DNA of 64,000 bases from positions 4,464,001 to 4,528,000 of the forward strand of contig NZ_CP113343.1 of NCBI RefSeq assembly GCF_026683955.1, given 5' to 3'. The notes under the pieces are model-generated. The model had not been told where the DNA came from. It made no database searches and saw nothing but the letters and a program-made list of their open reading frames with translations. This document shows positions 1 through 9,043 of the stretch, one piece after another (the stretch's first letter is position 1; each line of letters opens with the position of its first letter). Position numbers and translations under genes: made by a program. The stretch comes from Arthrobacter sp. MMS18-M83. GTDB taxonomy: Bacteria; Actinomycetota; Actinomycetes; Actinomycetales; Micrococcaceae.

Positions 1-507
1 GCAGGAGGCACTGACAATTTAGTGCCGCCGCTTGGGTTGGTGTGCACCTCTCGCAGACACGGACTGGCGCCGAGGAGAGTGCCGCCCCCGGAGAGGGGTT
101 GGGCAGTCCCGCGCTCCTCCGACGGTGACGGTTGCCGATGGATGTGCCTGGCTTTGCAGAACCCGCGCCCTGCACCGGCAATGCCCAGGCATCGCGTTCC
201 GGGCGAAAGCAACGGCGGTTTCGCTCAGGTCATCGGCAAAGTAACCATGTCCATAGACCGCTCCGCGGTAGGTCAGCAGGCGACTTCCACAAAATGGGGG
301 GCCGGCGGCGTCTGGGGTAGAGGACCCCGAGCCCCGGGCTCCAGGGGCCCTCCCGCCGTCGGCCCCGTCCAATGCCGGTCCCGGAGGGTCGGCCGGTCTG
401 TTTCAAGCCGCGATATTTTCCTGTATTAATTCAACATCTTTTCCGGCCCTGAGGCACGAGTGCCGCCTACTCGTTTTCCAGGTAGAGCCGCCAAACACGC
501 GGGCAGC
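1..507. other. Left-edge region without a confident gene
   Basis: I see no recognisable gene here. Overlapping open frames exist on both strands, including a minus-strand frame of 117 codons ending at 19, but they are rich in Arg, Gly and Pro, have no clear ribosome binding site and match no family I know. The last 80 bases before the kinase stop are comparatively AT-rich. The stretch may hold the remains of a gene continuing to the left, but I cannot support one. Confidence 0.3.
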
Positions 508-3500
508 CTACGTATGCAACGCGTTCTCCAACTCTTCGTCCACCCGAACCAGCTCGGCGAGAAGCCGGGTCAGCAGCTCGGTACCCGATTGGCCACCGCC
601 GTTGCGCCCCAGATCCTCCAATTCCTGGCATAGGGATGCAGCACCGGTGGCCCCGATACTGGCGGCGGAGCCCTTGAGTGTGTGGGCGGCTTGTTCGAGT
701 GCGCCTCCGCCACCATCGTCCAATGCCTGATGAAGGGCGGCGACGCTGGTGGGGACGCCGCGCCGGAAGGCTCCGGCAGCTGACGGCAAGAGACCACGCC
801 CGTCCGCCGGACCCAATTCACGAAGAACCGCGAGGCGTTCCGGATCAACAGCCGGCGCTTCAGCTTCGGGAGTTACCCCGCGGGGAACCCACCGCTTGAG
901 GGCTTCATCCAAGGCAACCAGATCGACTGGTTTGCTGAGGTAGTCGTCCATGCCAGCGGAGAGGCAGCGCTCCCGATCTTCGTCCTGGGCTCCGGCAGTC
1001 ATGGCGATGATGGGCAGGTGCTCAGCGCGGCTTTCCTGTGCCCGAATGCTCCTGGTGGCTTCGAAGCCGTCCATGACGGGCATGTGGCAATCCATGAGCA
1101 CAGCCGCATAGGAGTGGGCGGCGATAGCGGAAACAGCCTCGGCACCATCGGCAACCACCTCTGGTTGGTAGCCCAGTTTGGCAACCATTTCGCAGGCGAC
1201 GAGCTGGTTCACCGCGTTGTCCTCCACCACAAGGATTTTGCCCCGGGAAGGCCTGTCCGGCATCGGAGGCCGCGCCAGTGAGGACGCTGGCTCGATCGTC
1301 GGGCTGCCCGCCACCAGCCGCATAAGGCGGTCGTAGAGTTCGGAGCCGCGTACGGGTTTCGTGAGCCATTCGCTGATTCCCGCCTCAGTCATATCGGCCT
1401 TGGATACCTGGGACGCGGACGTCAGCATCATGAGGCGCACGCCCCGTAAGGCGGGGTCCCTGTGGAGCTCGTGGGCAAGCTCGAGGCCGTCCATGTCCGG
1501 CATGCACATGTCGAGCACTGCGACGTCGAAGGGTTGCCCGGCGGCGACTGCCGTCCGGGATCGTTCGAGGGCCGTGCGCGCGTCGGCCACCGCGTCCGGC
1601 CGCAGTCCCCACGTCTTCAACTGCGATTCCAACACGAACCTATTGGTGGCATTGTCGTCGACCACCAGAACCCGCAGGCCCGTCAGCAGGCCCGGGACCG
1701 GAGTGGTGGCAAGGCGCCCGCGTTCCTTAGCCAGAGGCAATCGGATAGAGAACCAGAACGTGCTTCCCTCACCCGGGGTACTTGTCACACCGATTTCCCC
1801 GCCCATCACCTCCGTCAGACGCCGGCATATGGCCAGTCCCAGCCCTGTTCCACCGTACCGACGGGTGGTGGATGCGTCCGCTTGGGAGAACGAATCGAAC
1901 AAGCGCAAATGATCCGCGGTATCGATACCGATACCGGTATCACTGACCTCGAACCGCACTAGCGCGGTTCTTGCGTCCTGGTCCGCGACGTTCACCCGGA
2001 TGGCGACCTCACCGGACGCGGTGAACTTGACGGCGTTCGAGGCCAGGTTCAGCAGGATCTGCCGGATCCGGCCGGCATCACCGGCTAGCTGTGCGGGAAC
2101 ATCGGGATGGCAGTACGCGATGAGTTCCAAGCCCTTGCCTTGGGCGGCTTCGGCCAGGAGCCCGGCAACGTCATCCATCAGGTACTGCGGATCGAAGGAG
2201 GTGATGTCCAGGTCGATTTTCCCAGCCTCCAACTTTGAGAAATCGAGGATGTCGTTAATCAGGGTCAACAAAGCTCCGGCAGCGGTCTGAACCCCTTCGG
2301 CGTATTTGCGTTGCGCTTCATCCAACGGCGTGTCCAGTAGAAGCGTAGTCAGGCCAATGACTCCGTTCATGGGGGTACGGATCTCATGGCTCATCGTCGC
2401 CAGGAACTCGGACTTCAACCTGCTCGATTCCAGGGCCGCCTCCCGGGCAGCCCGCAGCTCGGCTTCAGCGGCACGCCGAGCGGTGATGTCCTGCCCGATG
2501 GTCGCAATTCCGATAACTCCGTGTTCGCCGCGGATCGGGGAGACCGTCAAGGACACGGGCACAATGGACCCGTTCTTTCGCACCCTGTCTGTCTCAAAGC
2601 TGCGGGCCTGTCCGCCATTCAGGACAGCGGCCAGTACCTCGTCCTCCGCCTGGAGGTGGTCCGGAATGAGGAGCCGGACGTTCTGCCCGATCGCTTCAGC
2701 GGCAGTGTATCCGTACAGCTTTTCGGCCCCAAGGTTCCAGCTGGTGATGAGGCCCTCGGGCGTCATACCAATGATTGCGTCGGCCGAGGATTCAACGATG
2801 GCGGCCAGACCCTCCACTTGGGCGAGCGCCGCCCGCGCCTGGTCCCGTGCGAGCTGGCGGGAAGTAACGTCTCGGAAACTCCAGACCCGTCCCACGATCT
2901 CATCCCCGACCAGTTGGGGCCGGGAATAACGCTCAAACGTCCGCCCGTCACGGAATTCCAACATGTCCAAGCTCTCCGCGCCCGGATCGGCGTACAGTTC
3001 CTGGACCTTGCCTATGAAGCCGTCGGGATCCGTGAGTTGATCCAGGACGAAAGCCAACAGCCGGCCGTCGTCGTGGGACTCCATAAGATCCGCGGAGATG
3101 CCCCACAGTGCGGCGAACCGTTCGTTCGCCCCCGCAATCGTCCCGTCTGCCGCGACAACCAGGATGCCGTCCGCAGTGGACTCCAGGGTGGCACTGAGAA
3201 GGGAGAGGGCATCACGGAGTTCCGCGTTAACGCGGCTGCGGTCACTTACTTCGCGGATGGAGGCGACGAGCTGCATACCGGGTCCGACGCCGAGGGGAGC
3301 GAAGCTGATCTCAATGGGAAACTCGGTGCCGTCACGGTTACGGCCGAACAGTTTCAGGTCAGTGCCCGCCCGGCGTATTCCAGGATCGCTGGCAAAGAGG
3401 TCTCGGATGGTGCCACCGTGGCCCTTGAACCGCGCCGGAAGCAGCATTTCATAGTGCTTGCCAAGCAGCTGGCTGCGCGAATAGCCGAAGAGCCGCTCTG

Positions 3501-3621
3501 TGCAGGCATTGCCGAACGTGATCTGCCCGTCCTGGTCGATCACCAGCAATGCGTCGGGTACTGCCTCAACGAGGCCCACATAAGAGCCGACGTGGTCCAA
3601 TGGTCGCATTCCGTTTGTCAT
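508..3621 (-). CDS. Cytoplasmic hybrid sensor histidine kinase (PAS x3, HisKA, HATPase, two REC, Hpt)
   Basis: This is a complete phosphorelay in one 1037-residue chain with no membrane segment, so it should sense an internal signal. In order there are three PAS domains (about 15-125, 140-260 and 270-385), a HisKA dimerisation domain with H-box SHEIRTPMN (phosphorylated His about 412), a HATPase_c domain with N box LNLASNAVKF and G boxes DTGIGID and GTGLGLAI, two receiver domains (LVVDDN, Asp about 704; LVVEDN, Asp about 844), and a C-terminal Hpt domain (HTLKGSAASIGA, His about 980). The architecture resembles BarA/ArcB-type kinases. I chose the ATG at 3621, preceded by a G-rich stretch, over an in-frame start 13 codons upstream. 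No response regulator lies beside it, so it is an orphan and its output partner is unknown. Signal and target cannot be inferred from sequence. Confidence 0.9.
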   Translation of the reverse strand: MTNGMRPLDHVGSYVGLVEAVPDALLVIDQDGQITFGNACTERLFGYSRSQLLGKHYEMLLPARFKGHGGTIRDLFASDPGIRRAGTDLKLFGRNRDGTEFPIEISFAPLGVGPGMQLVASIREVSDRSRVNAELRDALSLLSATLESTADGILVVAADGTIAGANERFAALWGISADLMESHDDGRLLAFVLDQLTDPDGFIGKVQELYADPGAESLDMLEFRDGRTFERYSRPQLVGDEIVGRVWSFRDVTSRQLARDQARAALAQVEGLAAIVESSADAIIGMTPEGLITSWNLGAEKLYGYTAAEAIGQNVRLLIPDHLQAEDEVLAAVLNGGQARSFETDRVRKNGSIVPVSLTVSPIRGEHGVIGIATIGQDITARRAAEAELRAAREAALESSRLKSEFLATMSHEIRTPMNGVIGLTTLLLDTPLDEAQRKYAEGVQTAAGALLTLINDILDFSKLEAGKIDLDITSFDPQYLMDDVAGLLAEAAQGKGLELIAYCHPDVPAQLAGDAGRIRQILLNLASNAVKFTASGEVAIRVNVADQDARTALVRFEVSDTGIGIDTADHLRLFDSFSQADASTTRRYGGTGLGLAICRRLTEVMGGEIGVTSTPGEGSTFWFSIRLPLAKERGRLATTPVPGLLTGLRVLVVDDNATNRFVLESQLKTWGLRPDAVADARTALERSRTAVAAGQPFDVAVLDMCMPDMDGLELAHELHRDPALRGVRLMMLTSASQVSKADMTEAGISEWLTKPVRGSELYDRLMRLVAGSPTIEPASSLARPPMPDRPSRGKILVVEDNAVNQLVACEMVAKLGYQPEVVADGAEAVSAIAAHSYAAVLMDCHMPVMDGFEATRSIRAQESRAEHLPIIAMTAGAQDEDRERCLSAGMDDYLSKPVDLVALDEALKRWVPRGVTPEAEAPAVDPERLAVLRELGPADGRGLLPSAAGAFRRGVPTSVAALHQALDDGGGGALEQAAHTLKGSAASIGATGAASLCQELEDLGRNGGGQSGTELLTRLLAELVRVDEELENALHT

Positions 3622-3825
3622 TTCGGCCCCCAGAGCTGAATGGATGACAAGCCCGCCCACATCCGCGGACGCCTGGGTGTGCCGGTGTGGCCCTCCCCAC
3701 GGACAGATTATCCGGGAACCGACCCGAAAGCATCACAAAATTGCCCTGTACTTCCGACGCCGTCGCGAGCCGCCGTACGTCGCAGCCCGGCGCCCTCAGG
3801 GGTGCCGGACGCTTCTTCCGCATCT

Positions 3826-4716
3826 TCACAGCCACCGCTGCCGCTTCGGGAACGGGATCCGGTCCAGGTCGTTTGCGGCTACGACGGCGGCCCCGCCGGA
3901 CCGCGTCCGTGCTTGCTCCTCAAGCAGGCTGACGTCTGTGTAACGTGACGAGAAGTGGGTAAGGATGAGCATGCCCGCTTCGGCGGTGGCAGCCAATGCC
4001 CCTGCCTGCCCGGCGGTGAGGTGGCGGTACTGCGCGGCGAGGCCGCCGTCGTCGTCGCTGAAAGTCGACTCAGCCACGAGAAGGTCGGCACCCTCGGCGA
4101 GTTCCTCAGCGCCGGCGCATGGCGCCGTGTCCATCACGAAGGCGAAGCGCTGTCCGGGCCTGGGCACGCTCACGTCTTCCAAGCGCACGCCGCCCAGACT
4201 CCCGTCCTGCTGCAGGAGGCTGACGTACGATCCCGTAATCCCGGCCGCCGCAAGCCGCTCCGGCAGGAGGCTGCGGCCGTCAGGCTCGACAACCCTATAG
4301 CCGTATGTCTCGATTCGATGGAGCAGCGGGCGCACCTCTACTCCTGCGGCAATAGGACCGGCGCCCCCGTGCGGATGAAGCCGAAGGTCGATCCCGGGAG
4401 ACGCAACGGCCACGAGGGCGCGGATCATGTCCTCGCCGGACGCGGGATAGTGCACGTGGATTGGATGCTCAACTCGGTCCAGGGCCATGCGCGAAAGCAC
4501 GCCCGGCAGCCCGAAACAGTGGTCGCCGTGGACATGGGTGATACAGATACGCGTGATCTGGCTGGCAGAGACACCAGCCTGGATCATCTGCCGCTGGGTA
4601 CCCTCTCCGGGGTCGAAGAGCAGGCCCTCGCCATCCCAATGGAGCACATATCCGTTGTGGTTGCGGGTCCTGGTCGGGACCTGGGAGGCGGTGCCGAGAA
4701 CCACGAATTCACGCAT
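3826..4716 (-). CDS. rnz: Ribonuclease Z (tRNA 3' endonuclease), MBL fold
   Basis: The 296-residue protein is a metallo-beta-lactamase-fold nuclease expected to cut 3' trailers from tRNA precursors lacking encoded CCA, or to act as the related ElaC/RNase BN phosphodiesterase. The N-terminus (VLGTASQVPT) is typical of RNase Z, and the zinc signature HVHGDH lies at 61-66. Further ligands are the Asp of FVMDTAP and the late His of THFSS. The segment AESTF before the HLTAGQAG helix is also characteristic of the family. Length fits short-form bacterial RNase Z. It stands alone on the minus strand, divergent from the dienelactone hydrolase. An arylsulfatase-type MBL protein is the main alternative, but the motif set favours RNase Z. 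Confidence 0.88.
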   Translation of the reverse strand: MREFVVLGTASQVPTRTRNHNGYVLHWDGEGLLFDPGEGTQRQMIQAGVSASQITRICITHVHGDHCFGLPGVLSRMALDRVEHPIHVHYPASGEDMIRALVAVASPGIDLRLHPHGGAGPIAAGVEVRPLLHRIETYGYRVVEPDGRSLLPERLAAAGITGSYVSLLQQDGSLGGVRLEDVSVPRPGQRFAFVMDTAPCAGAEELAEGADLLVAESTFSDDDGGLAAQYRHLTAGQAGALAATAEAGMLILTHFSSRYTDVSLLEEQARTRSGGAAVVAANDLDRIPFPKRQRWL

Positions 4717-4831
4717 GGAACTGAGTGTCTCATTACTTGGCGGCCACGCCCATCATCTTGCGCGCCCCGCAGCGCCCTTGCCGGGTCACGGTCTTGGGAG
4801 GAAGATATGCGGCAAACTCAGGAGGCCTTTC

Positions 4832-5821
4832 GTGACCCAGCTCGGCAAATTTGAGAAGTACCTCGTCGAGGAATTCTTCGACGACTACCGTGCTGGAGAG
4901 ATGTCCCACGGGGCGTTCATTCGTCGGGTGGCCTTCATTACCGGGAGCATGGCCGCGGCTTCAGCAGCGATGCTCCAGCTCGGCTGTACCACCGATGAAG
5001 TCCCGCGGAGCACCGATCCGATGCCGAGCCCAATGGCTTCGTCGGCGCGGTTGCCAAGGGATGCTGCTCGGGGCGCGATGGCGGGAAGGCCAGTTCCGGG
5101 GGCGAAGAGTCCCCTTTCCGTACCTGAGGGCGCGTCCGGCCTGGTGACGGCCACCGTACGGTTCCCCGCGGCTGGAACCGAGAGCAGCGCGTACCTCGCC
5201 AGGCCTGAGGGGGCCGATCCGGGACCGGCGGTGCTCGTCTGCCATGAGAACCGCGGACTCACACCGCATATCCAGGACGTCGCGAGGCGTTTTGCCAAGG
5301 CCGGATACGTCGCCTTGGCGCCGGATCTCCTGAGCCGGGAGGGAGGCACGCGGAGCCTGGATGCCGATGCCATCCCCCGAGCCCTGACGCGGGCAGGAGC
5401 CGAGCGACACGTTTCCGACTTTTCCGCGGGCTTCGGCTACCTCCGGTCGTTGGATTTCGTCGACGGCGAGCGGATCGCGATGAACGGCTACTGCTTCGGC
5501 GGCGGCATCACCTGGCAGGCCGCCGCCGAGATACCCCGACTGAAAGCCACTGCGGCCTTCTATGGCCCCGCACCCGACCTCGACAAGGTTCCGTCCATCA
5601 AACCGGCCGTCTTTGGCGTCTATGCCGAACTCGACCAGCGCATCACCGGCGCAATGCCTGCACTTCGGGATGCGCTCGCAGCCAGTGAGGTGCGCCACAA
5701 GCTCACTGTCTATCCCCGCGTCGACCACGCCTTCCACAACGACACGAGCGAGCGTTACAACCAAGCCCAGGCCGCTGCCGCCTGGCAGGACACGCTTTCG
5801 TGGTTCGGAGAGTACGTCTGA
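4832..5821 (+). CDS. Dienelactone hydrolase family protein (YghX-like), probably exported
   Basis: This is an alpha/beta hydrolase of 329 residues. The start is GTG at 4832, six bases after a perfect AGGAGG (4820-4825); longer open frame upstream overlaps rnz and is rejected. The N-terminal 50 residues carry a conserved YghX-like segment (KYLVEEFFDDY), an FIRRVAF stretch and a hydrophobic run ending LQLGC, which looks like a Tat/lipoprotein-type export signal. The catalytic domain shows VLVCHENRGL, a nucleophile Cys in GYCFGGG, an Asp in AELDQRI and a His in RVDHAFHND, matching the dienelactone hydrolase Cys-Asp-His triad. The substrate is unknown; nothing nearby degrades chloroaromatics, so a general esterase role is more likely than true dienelactone hydrolysis. 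It is followed closely by the AlkD-like gene. Confidence 0.87.
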   Translation: MTQLGKFEKYLVEEFFDDYRAGEMSHGAFIRRVAFITGSMAAASAAMLQLGCTTDEVPRSTDPMPSPMASSARLPRDAARGAMAGRPVPGAKSPLSVPEGASGLVTATVRFPAAGTESSAYLARPEGADPGPAVLVCHENRGLTPHIQDVARRFAKAGYVALAPDLLSREGGTRSLDADAIPRALTRAGAERHVSDFSAGFGYLRSLDFVDGERIAMNGYCFGGGITWQAAAEIPRLKATAAFYGPAPDLDKVPSIKPAVFGVYAELDQRITGAMPALRDALAASEVRHKLTVYPRVDHAFHNDTSERYNQAQAAAAWQDTLSWFGEYV

Positions 5822-5848
5822 CCAGCCACTATGCGAAAGAATGTCCGC

Positions 5849-6505
5849 ATGAGTGACCCGGGTGAGTTCATCGATGAGGCGCTACGCCGTGAGAGCTCCT
5901 GGATCCGTGCAGAAGACGCGCAGACGCGCCTGGGAAAAGGGCTCCGCTACTACGGATCCTCGATCGGTGCCATCCGTGGAACGGTCCGTGACACCCTCCG
6001 CCGCTACCCGCAACTCACGCATGACGCGGTCACCGCCTTGAGCTCGGAATTGTGGGAGCCTCCCGTTTTTGAACGCCGGTTCGCGGCAATCGTCCTGCTG
6101 CAGTCCAACGTCCATCTGCTGACGAATACCGACCTGACACGCCTTGAGGGTTTTGTCCGTGAAGGAAGGCTGCGCGAACTGGTCGATCCGCTAGCGGTTG
6201 ACGTGATCGGACCCTTGATTGCCGGGCTGGAAGGGCAGGTCAGGGCGCGGGCGGGCAGCGTTCTTGATCGTTGGGTACGGGAGCATGACGAGTGGCTGTG
6301 CCGCGCCGCCTTGTTGTCGCCGCTGAGGGAGCTCCGTGCCGGTGGAGGCGACTGGGACGCTTTTGTACGCCACGCCGCGGCCGGGCTCGACGCCGCTCGG
6401 GAGATGGGCGGTGAAGCGGAGATTATCAGGGAGGCGGTTTCCACCGTGCTGGTTGAAGTTTCCAAGCGCCGGCCTGAGCTGCAATTCCCCTCATCAGTCG
6501 TCTGA
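5849..6505 (+). CDS. DNA alkylation repair (AlkD/HEAT-like) family protein
   Basis: The 218-residue protein resembles the AlkD-type DNA alkylation repair family, helical-repeat proteins that bind DNA and, in characterised members, excise N3- or N7-alkylated bases. Visible family features are GLRYYGSSIGAIRGTVRD near the N-terminus, then ALSSELWEPPVFERR and DPLAVDVIGPLI, with a late LDRWVREHDEWLCRAALLSPL segment spanning the region where AlkD enzymes have Trp, Asp and Arg active-site residues. I chose the ATG at 5849 (MSDPGEF); an ATG at 5831 is possible and neither has a strong binding site. It follows the hydrolase by 27 bases. Glycosylase activity is inferred from the family only. Confidence 0.78.
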   Translation: MSDPGEFIDEALRRESSWIRAEDAQTRLGKGLRYYGSSIGAIRGTVRDTLRRYPQLTHDAVTALSSELWEPPVFERRFAAIVLLQSNVHLLTNTDLTRLEGFVREGRLRELVDPLAVDVIGPLIAGLEGQVRARAGSVLDRWVREHDEWLCRAALLSPLRELRAGGGDWDAFVRHAAAGLDAAREMGGEAEIIREAVSTVLVEVSKRRPELQFPSSVV

Positions 6506-6764
6506 CCCGGCGAGAATCGCTAGGGCGACGGCTACACGTCTCCAATGTGTTCGATTTGGGAACCTTGAACGGGAAAGCAGGGCTGGCTCACTCTCAATGC
6601 CTCAGCCCTGCTGGTTCCATATTTTGTTCCTCGTCCTGAGCACTGTTTCTGGAGAACTTACACCTGAGGGGTTCCTTTGTGACTAGGCTTTGACCATTGT
6701 CGGGTCGCTTTGGTCGATGGGGCCCCAAGCCTCTTTGGTTCGACCAGTCATTGGAAGGAGCGTC

Positions 6765-7136
6765 GTGAAAACCCTCCGGGCGATCAAGCGGCTCTTTATC
6801 GAACTGCCGCAACCAGCCAGGACTTTCTACTGGTGCTTTATCGCTCTTTTCTTAGTGACCTTTCCTCTCGGCGCAGTGACCCGGATGAATTGGGTTGTCC
6901 TGGGAATCAGCGGAGCGGGCGTGTTCTTGTTCCTGTTTGGATTGCACGTCTTCCGGGACATCAACGGCACAGCAAGCATGTGGTCCAAGATATACAAGGA
7001 GAGCCGTGGAATCAGACCTGAAGGTTTTACGTTTGCCGACGTGCCGACGATTAAAGGCATGGGGTTTATGTACATGCTCATGGGCGTATTTTTTGTAGTG
7101 GGAGGGTTCGGCTTTCTTTTTCAAGCTCATGCTTGA
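6765..7136 (+). CDS. Small membrane protein of unknown function
   Basis: This is a 123-residue protein with three predicted membrane segments: FYWCFIALFLVTFPLG, a following WVVLGISGAGVFLFLFGL, and a C-terminal MYMLMGVFFVVGGFGFLF. A polar loop containing WSKIYKESRGIRPEG lies between the second and third. The start is GTG at 6765, just after GGAAGGAG (6753-6760). I do not recognise a family. It has no partner: about 260 bases separate it from the alkylation repair gene and 270 from the integrase remnant downstream. Its codon use is somewhat more AT-rich than its neighbours, which may mark the left edge of the acquired zone. Confidence 0.65.
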   Translation: MKTLRAIKRLFIELPQPARTFYWCFIALFLVTFPLGAVTRMNWVVLGISGAGVFLFLFGLHVFRDINGTASMWSKIYKESRGIRPEGFTFADVPTIKGMGFMYMLMGVFFVVGGFGFLFQAHA

Positions 7137-7412
7137 AAGCCTTGAGGACAACACCCGTACTCCGATCGCCGGTCCGTTCGGGACTGACTCTGATTCTCTG
7201 TGTTAGAGGTTTCTGCCTGCAGACGCGTTGAAATCGTCCCATAAGCCGCCCGAACGGGACGCCTTCGGGTTGTCGGACGATGTCGCAGGATGGCTCGGAT
7301 ATTGGGCGTCGCAAGATTCGCGTGACCATGACCAGACTGCACAATTGACCGATGAGGCGTCGAAGTGAGCGATTCACAGCGGGAGCCTCCAGATCCTGAT
7401 TGATGGTGTAAC

Positions 7413-8213
7413 TTGCGGATCAGGGGTTCCGTGGCTGCGGCTACTCTGGTTGCGAAGACTTTGGATAAGCCGTCCGTCATCACGCAATACGGCATCGTGT
7501 GGGACAAGCTGTGCGGACACTCGGGCGCGATGCCTGTGGGTGCTTTCAGTATCGAGCACGGCATGGAGTTCTTAGAGGACGCGCTCCACATCCGCTCGCA
7601 CCCGCTGAGCGAGGCTACCTCGTATCGGTGGATGAAGGCGATCTACCTGCTGAGCGACTTCAAGCGGACCGGTGTCCTGACGCTGCGCAGGCCCCGACGG
7701 GAATTTGTGTTCATGGGCGCCGCCGCTCCGTTCCAGGCGTATATGGACAGCATGACGGCGAACGGCATGTCATCGGCGCACCTCCGCAACTCGAGCATCT
7801 ACTTGGAGAGGCTGGCGGCGTTCTTGGATCACGCCGGCCTGGCGGATATCTCAGGGCTGGAGCCGGTTCATGTTCATGGCTTCGTCGAGAACTTGGCGGT
7901 CTATGAGCCGCGACGATTTACAACACGGTGTGCGTCCTGCGCAGTGTGCAAACCTCAGGTGGGAGCAAGACGCCATCGAGATCATCCACCAGAAGACCGG
8001 CCGGGTCGTGGCCCTTCCCCTGCTCAGCGACGTTGGCGAAGCAGTCATCGACTACCTGCGCAACGCCAGGCCGCACTCGGACTCCGAGTACGTGTTCCTG
8101 AAGGTGCACGGCCCGTGCGAGCGGATGCAGCCGATATCCACACCCTCGTCCACACGATTAAAGGCGGCGGGGGTCGCGATCCCGCAGGGAAAAAGCACGG
8201 ACCGCACGCATAG
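7413..8213 (+). pseudogene. Decayed tyrosine recombinase/integrase
   Basis: The N-terminal half reads as the SAM-like core-binding domain of a tyrosine recombinase (about residues 1-165, ending VHGFVENLAVYEP). At about 7909 the frame slips: the continuation TIYNTVCVLRS is found in another frame. The next recognisable block, NLRWEQDAIEI, joins directly afterwards, so some 60-70 residues of the catalytic core, including the first catalytic Arg, are missing. The block QKTGRVVALPLLSDVGEAVI and LRNARPHSDSEYVFLK is in that second frame. Then IHTLVHTIK, AAGVAIPQG and KKHGPHA alternate between frames, and the sequence stops at HGPHA, where intact enzymes have the catalytic HxLRH motif. At least three frame changes and a deletion make it non-functional. 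It meets an opposite-strand YhcG remnant within a few bases. Confidence 0.85.
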
Positions 8214-8518
8214 CGGAGCTTCAAGTGATAGAAGAGGAGGTCGGCGAAGAACTCATCGCCGTTGATCTCCAAGCGAACTTGCTCGCCGACGAAGGCCTTG
8301 GCCCAGTTCCAGGAGGAACTTCTCCACATGCTGTACCAGTTGAGCTCCAGTTCCCGCTCGCCGCGGCGGTCAGTCATGACTGCGGCCGCTGCGTACCAGA
8401 GGTGGGTCGCGGCGTCGTCGAGCTTCTCAAGTAGTGCGATCTGGTGGTACCAGGGCAATGTTGCAAGCGGCGCTTGCAACATTGGGAACTCCGGCCAAGC
8501 TTGCGCGAAAGTCTTCAT
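8212..8518 (-). pseudogene. Remnant of YhcG/DUF1016 PDDEXK nuclease
   Basis: Read on the minus strand, this fragment begins YMKTFAQAWPEFPMLQ and continues with LPWYHQIALLEKLDDA, hallmarks of the DUF1016/YhcG N-terminal domain. Immediately after WYAAAAV the sequence jumps to a GERELEL segment, losing about 50 residues. The expected LVQHVEKFLLELGQG is present but in a different frame, and FVGEQVRLEINGDEFFADLL returns to the first frame, so there is an internal deletion plus a frameshift. It stops after FYHLKLR, just before the nuclease core IELK, at the junction with the integrase remnant. YhcG proteins are putative nucleases often found near mobile elements and defence loci. No complete copy is in the window. 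A perfect 13-bp inverted repeat (8456-8468/8472-8484) falls inside and is explained by the coding sequence. Confidence 0.82.
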
Positions 8519-8662
8519 GTAGCGAAGCGCCGGCGGAGCCGCGAACGACGCCGCTGTTGCCGGAGCTGCGACGCACCACCGGTCAGCCAATTGGATGGGC
8601 CACCTGCAAGCTGTTCCCACGGCAGCCCAACACTCGTAATCTGATCCTGGGAGGTGGTTCCT

Positions 8663-8857
8663 GTGGAAGCAGCCCAGGGAGATCGGATCATCATTCATGG
8701 CAGAACTGTCGGGGCATCTGACCGGCACGGCGAGATTATCGAAGTCCGCGGTGCCAATGGTGCGCCGCCGTACTTCGTGCGCTTTGACGACGGGCACGAG
8801 ACCATTCTGTATCCGGGCGGCGACTTCACCGTCGACCGCACAAGAAGGGCGACCTGA
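8663..8857 (+). CDS. DUF1918 domain-containing protein
   Basis: This is a small protein of 64 residues matching DUF1918: GDRIIIHGRTVG, GEIIEVRG and PPYFVRFDDGHE are the conserved blocks of this mostly actinobacterial family of beta-rich small proteins with unknown function. The start is probably the GTG at 8663, eight bases after GGGAGG (8649-8654); a GTG at 8654 lies within that binding site. It sits just beyond the decayed YhcG fragment and appears intact, so it likely marks the return to ordinary chromosome. It is followed by an unlinked thioesterase-like gene. Confidence 0.82.
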   Translation: MEAAQGDRIIIHGRTVGASDRHGEIIEVRGANGAPPYFVRFDDGHETILYPGGDFTVDRTRRAT

Positions 8858-9043
8858 CCCCCGGATCGTCCGTCTTCACAGGTGAGATAGGTAAGGCTTC
8901 CGCCTTTGGCGGCGGTCCTCTTGGTCCTCGCCCTTTGCCGGGCTTGCTGTCTGATCGGTCATTTGCGGTCGACGTCGGACGGCTGTGGCGCCAGAAGATA
9001 CAGTGGTCTGAGTTCCATTACCGGACCGGCGAAAGGGCAGGCG

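Noticed and set aside
8456..8484. Perfect 13-bp inverted repeat CAATGTTGCAAGC as a terminator or recombination site
   Set aside because: It lies inside the YhcG remnant, where MLQAPLATLPW-type codons reproduce it; chance from coding sequence is sufficient.
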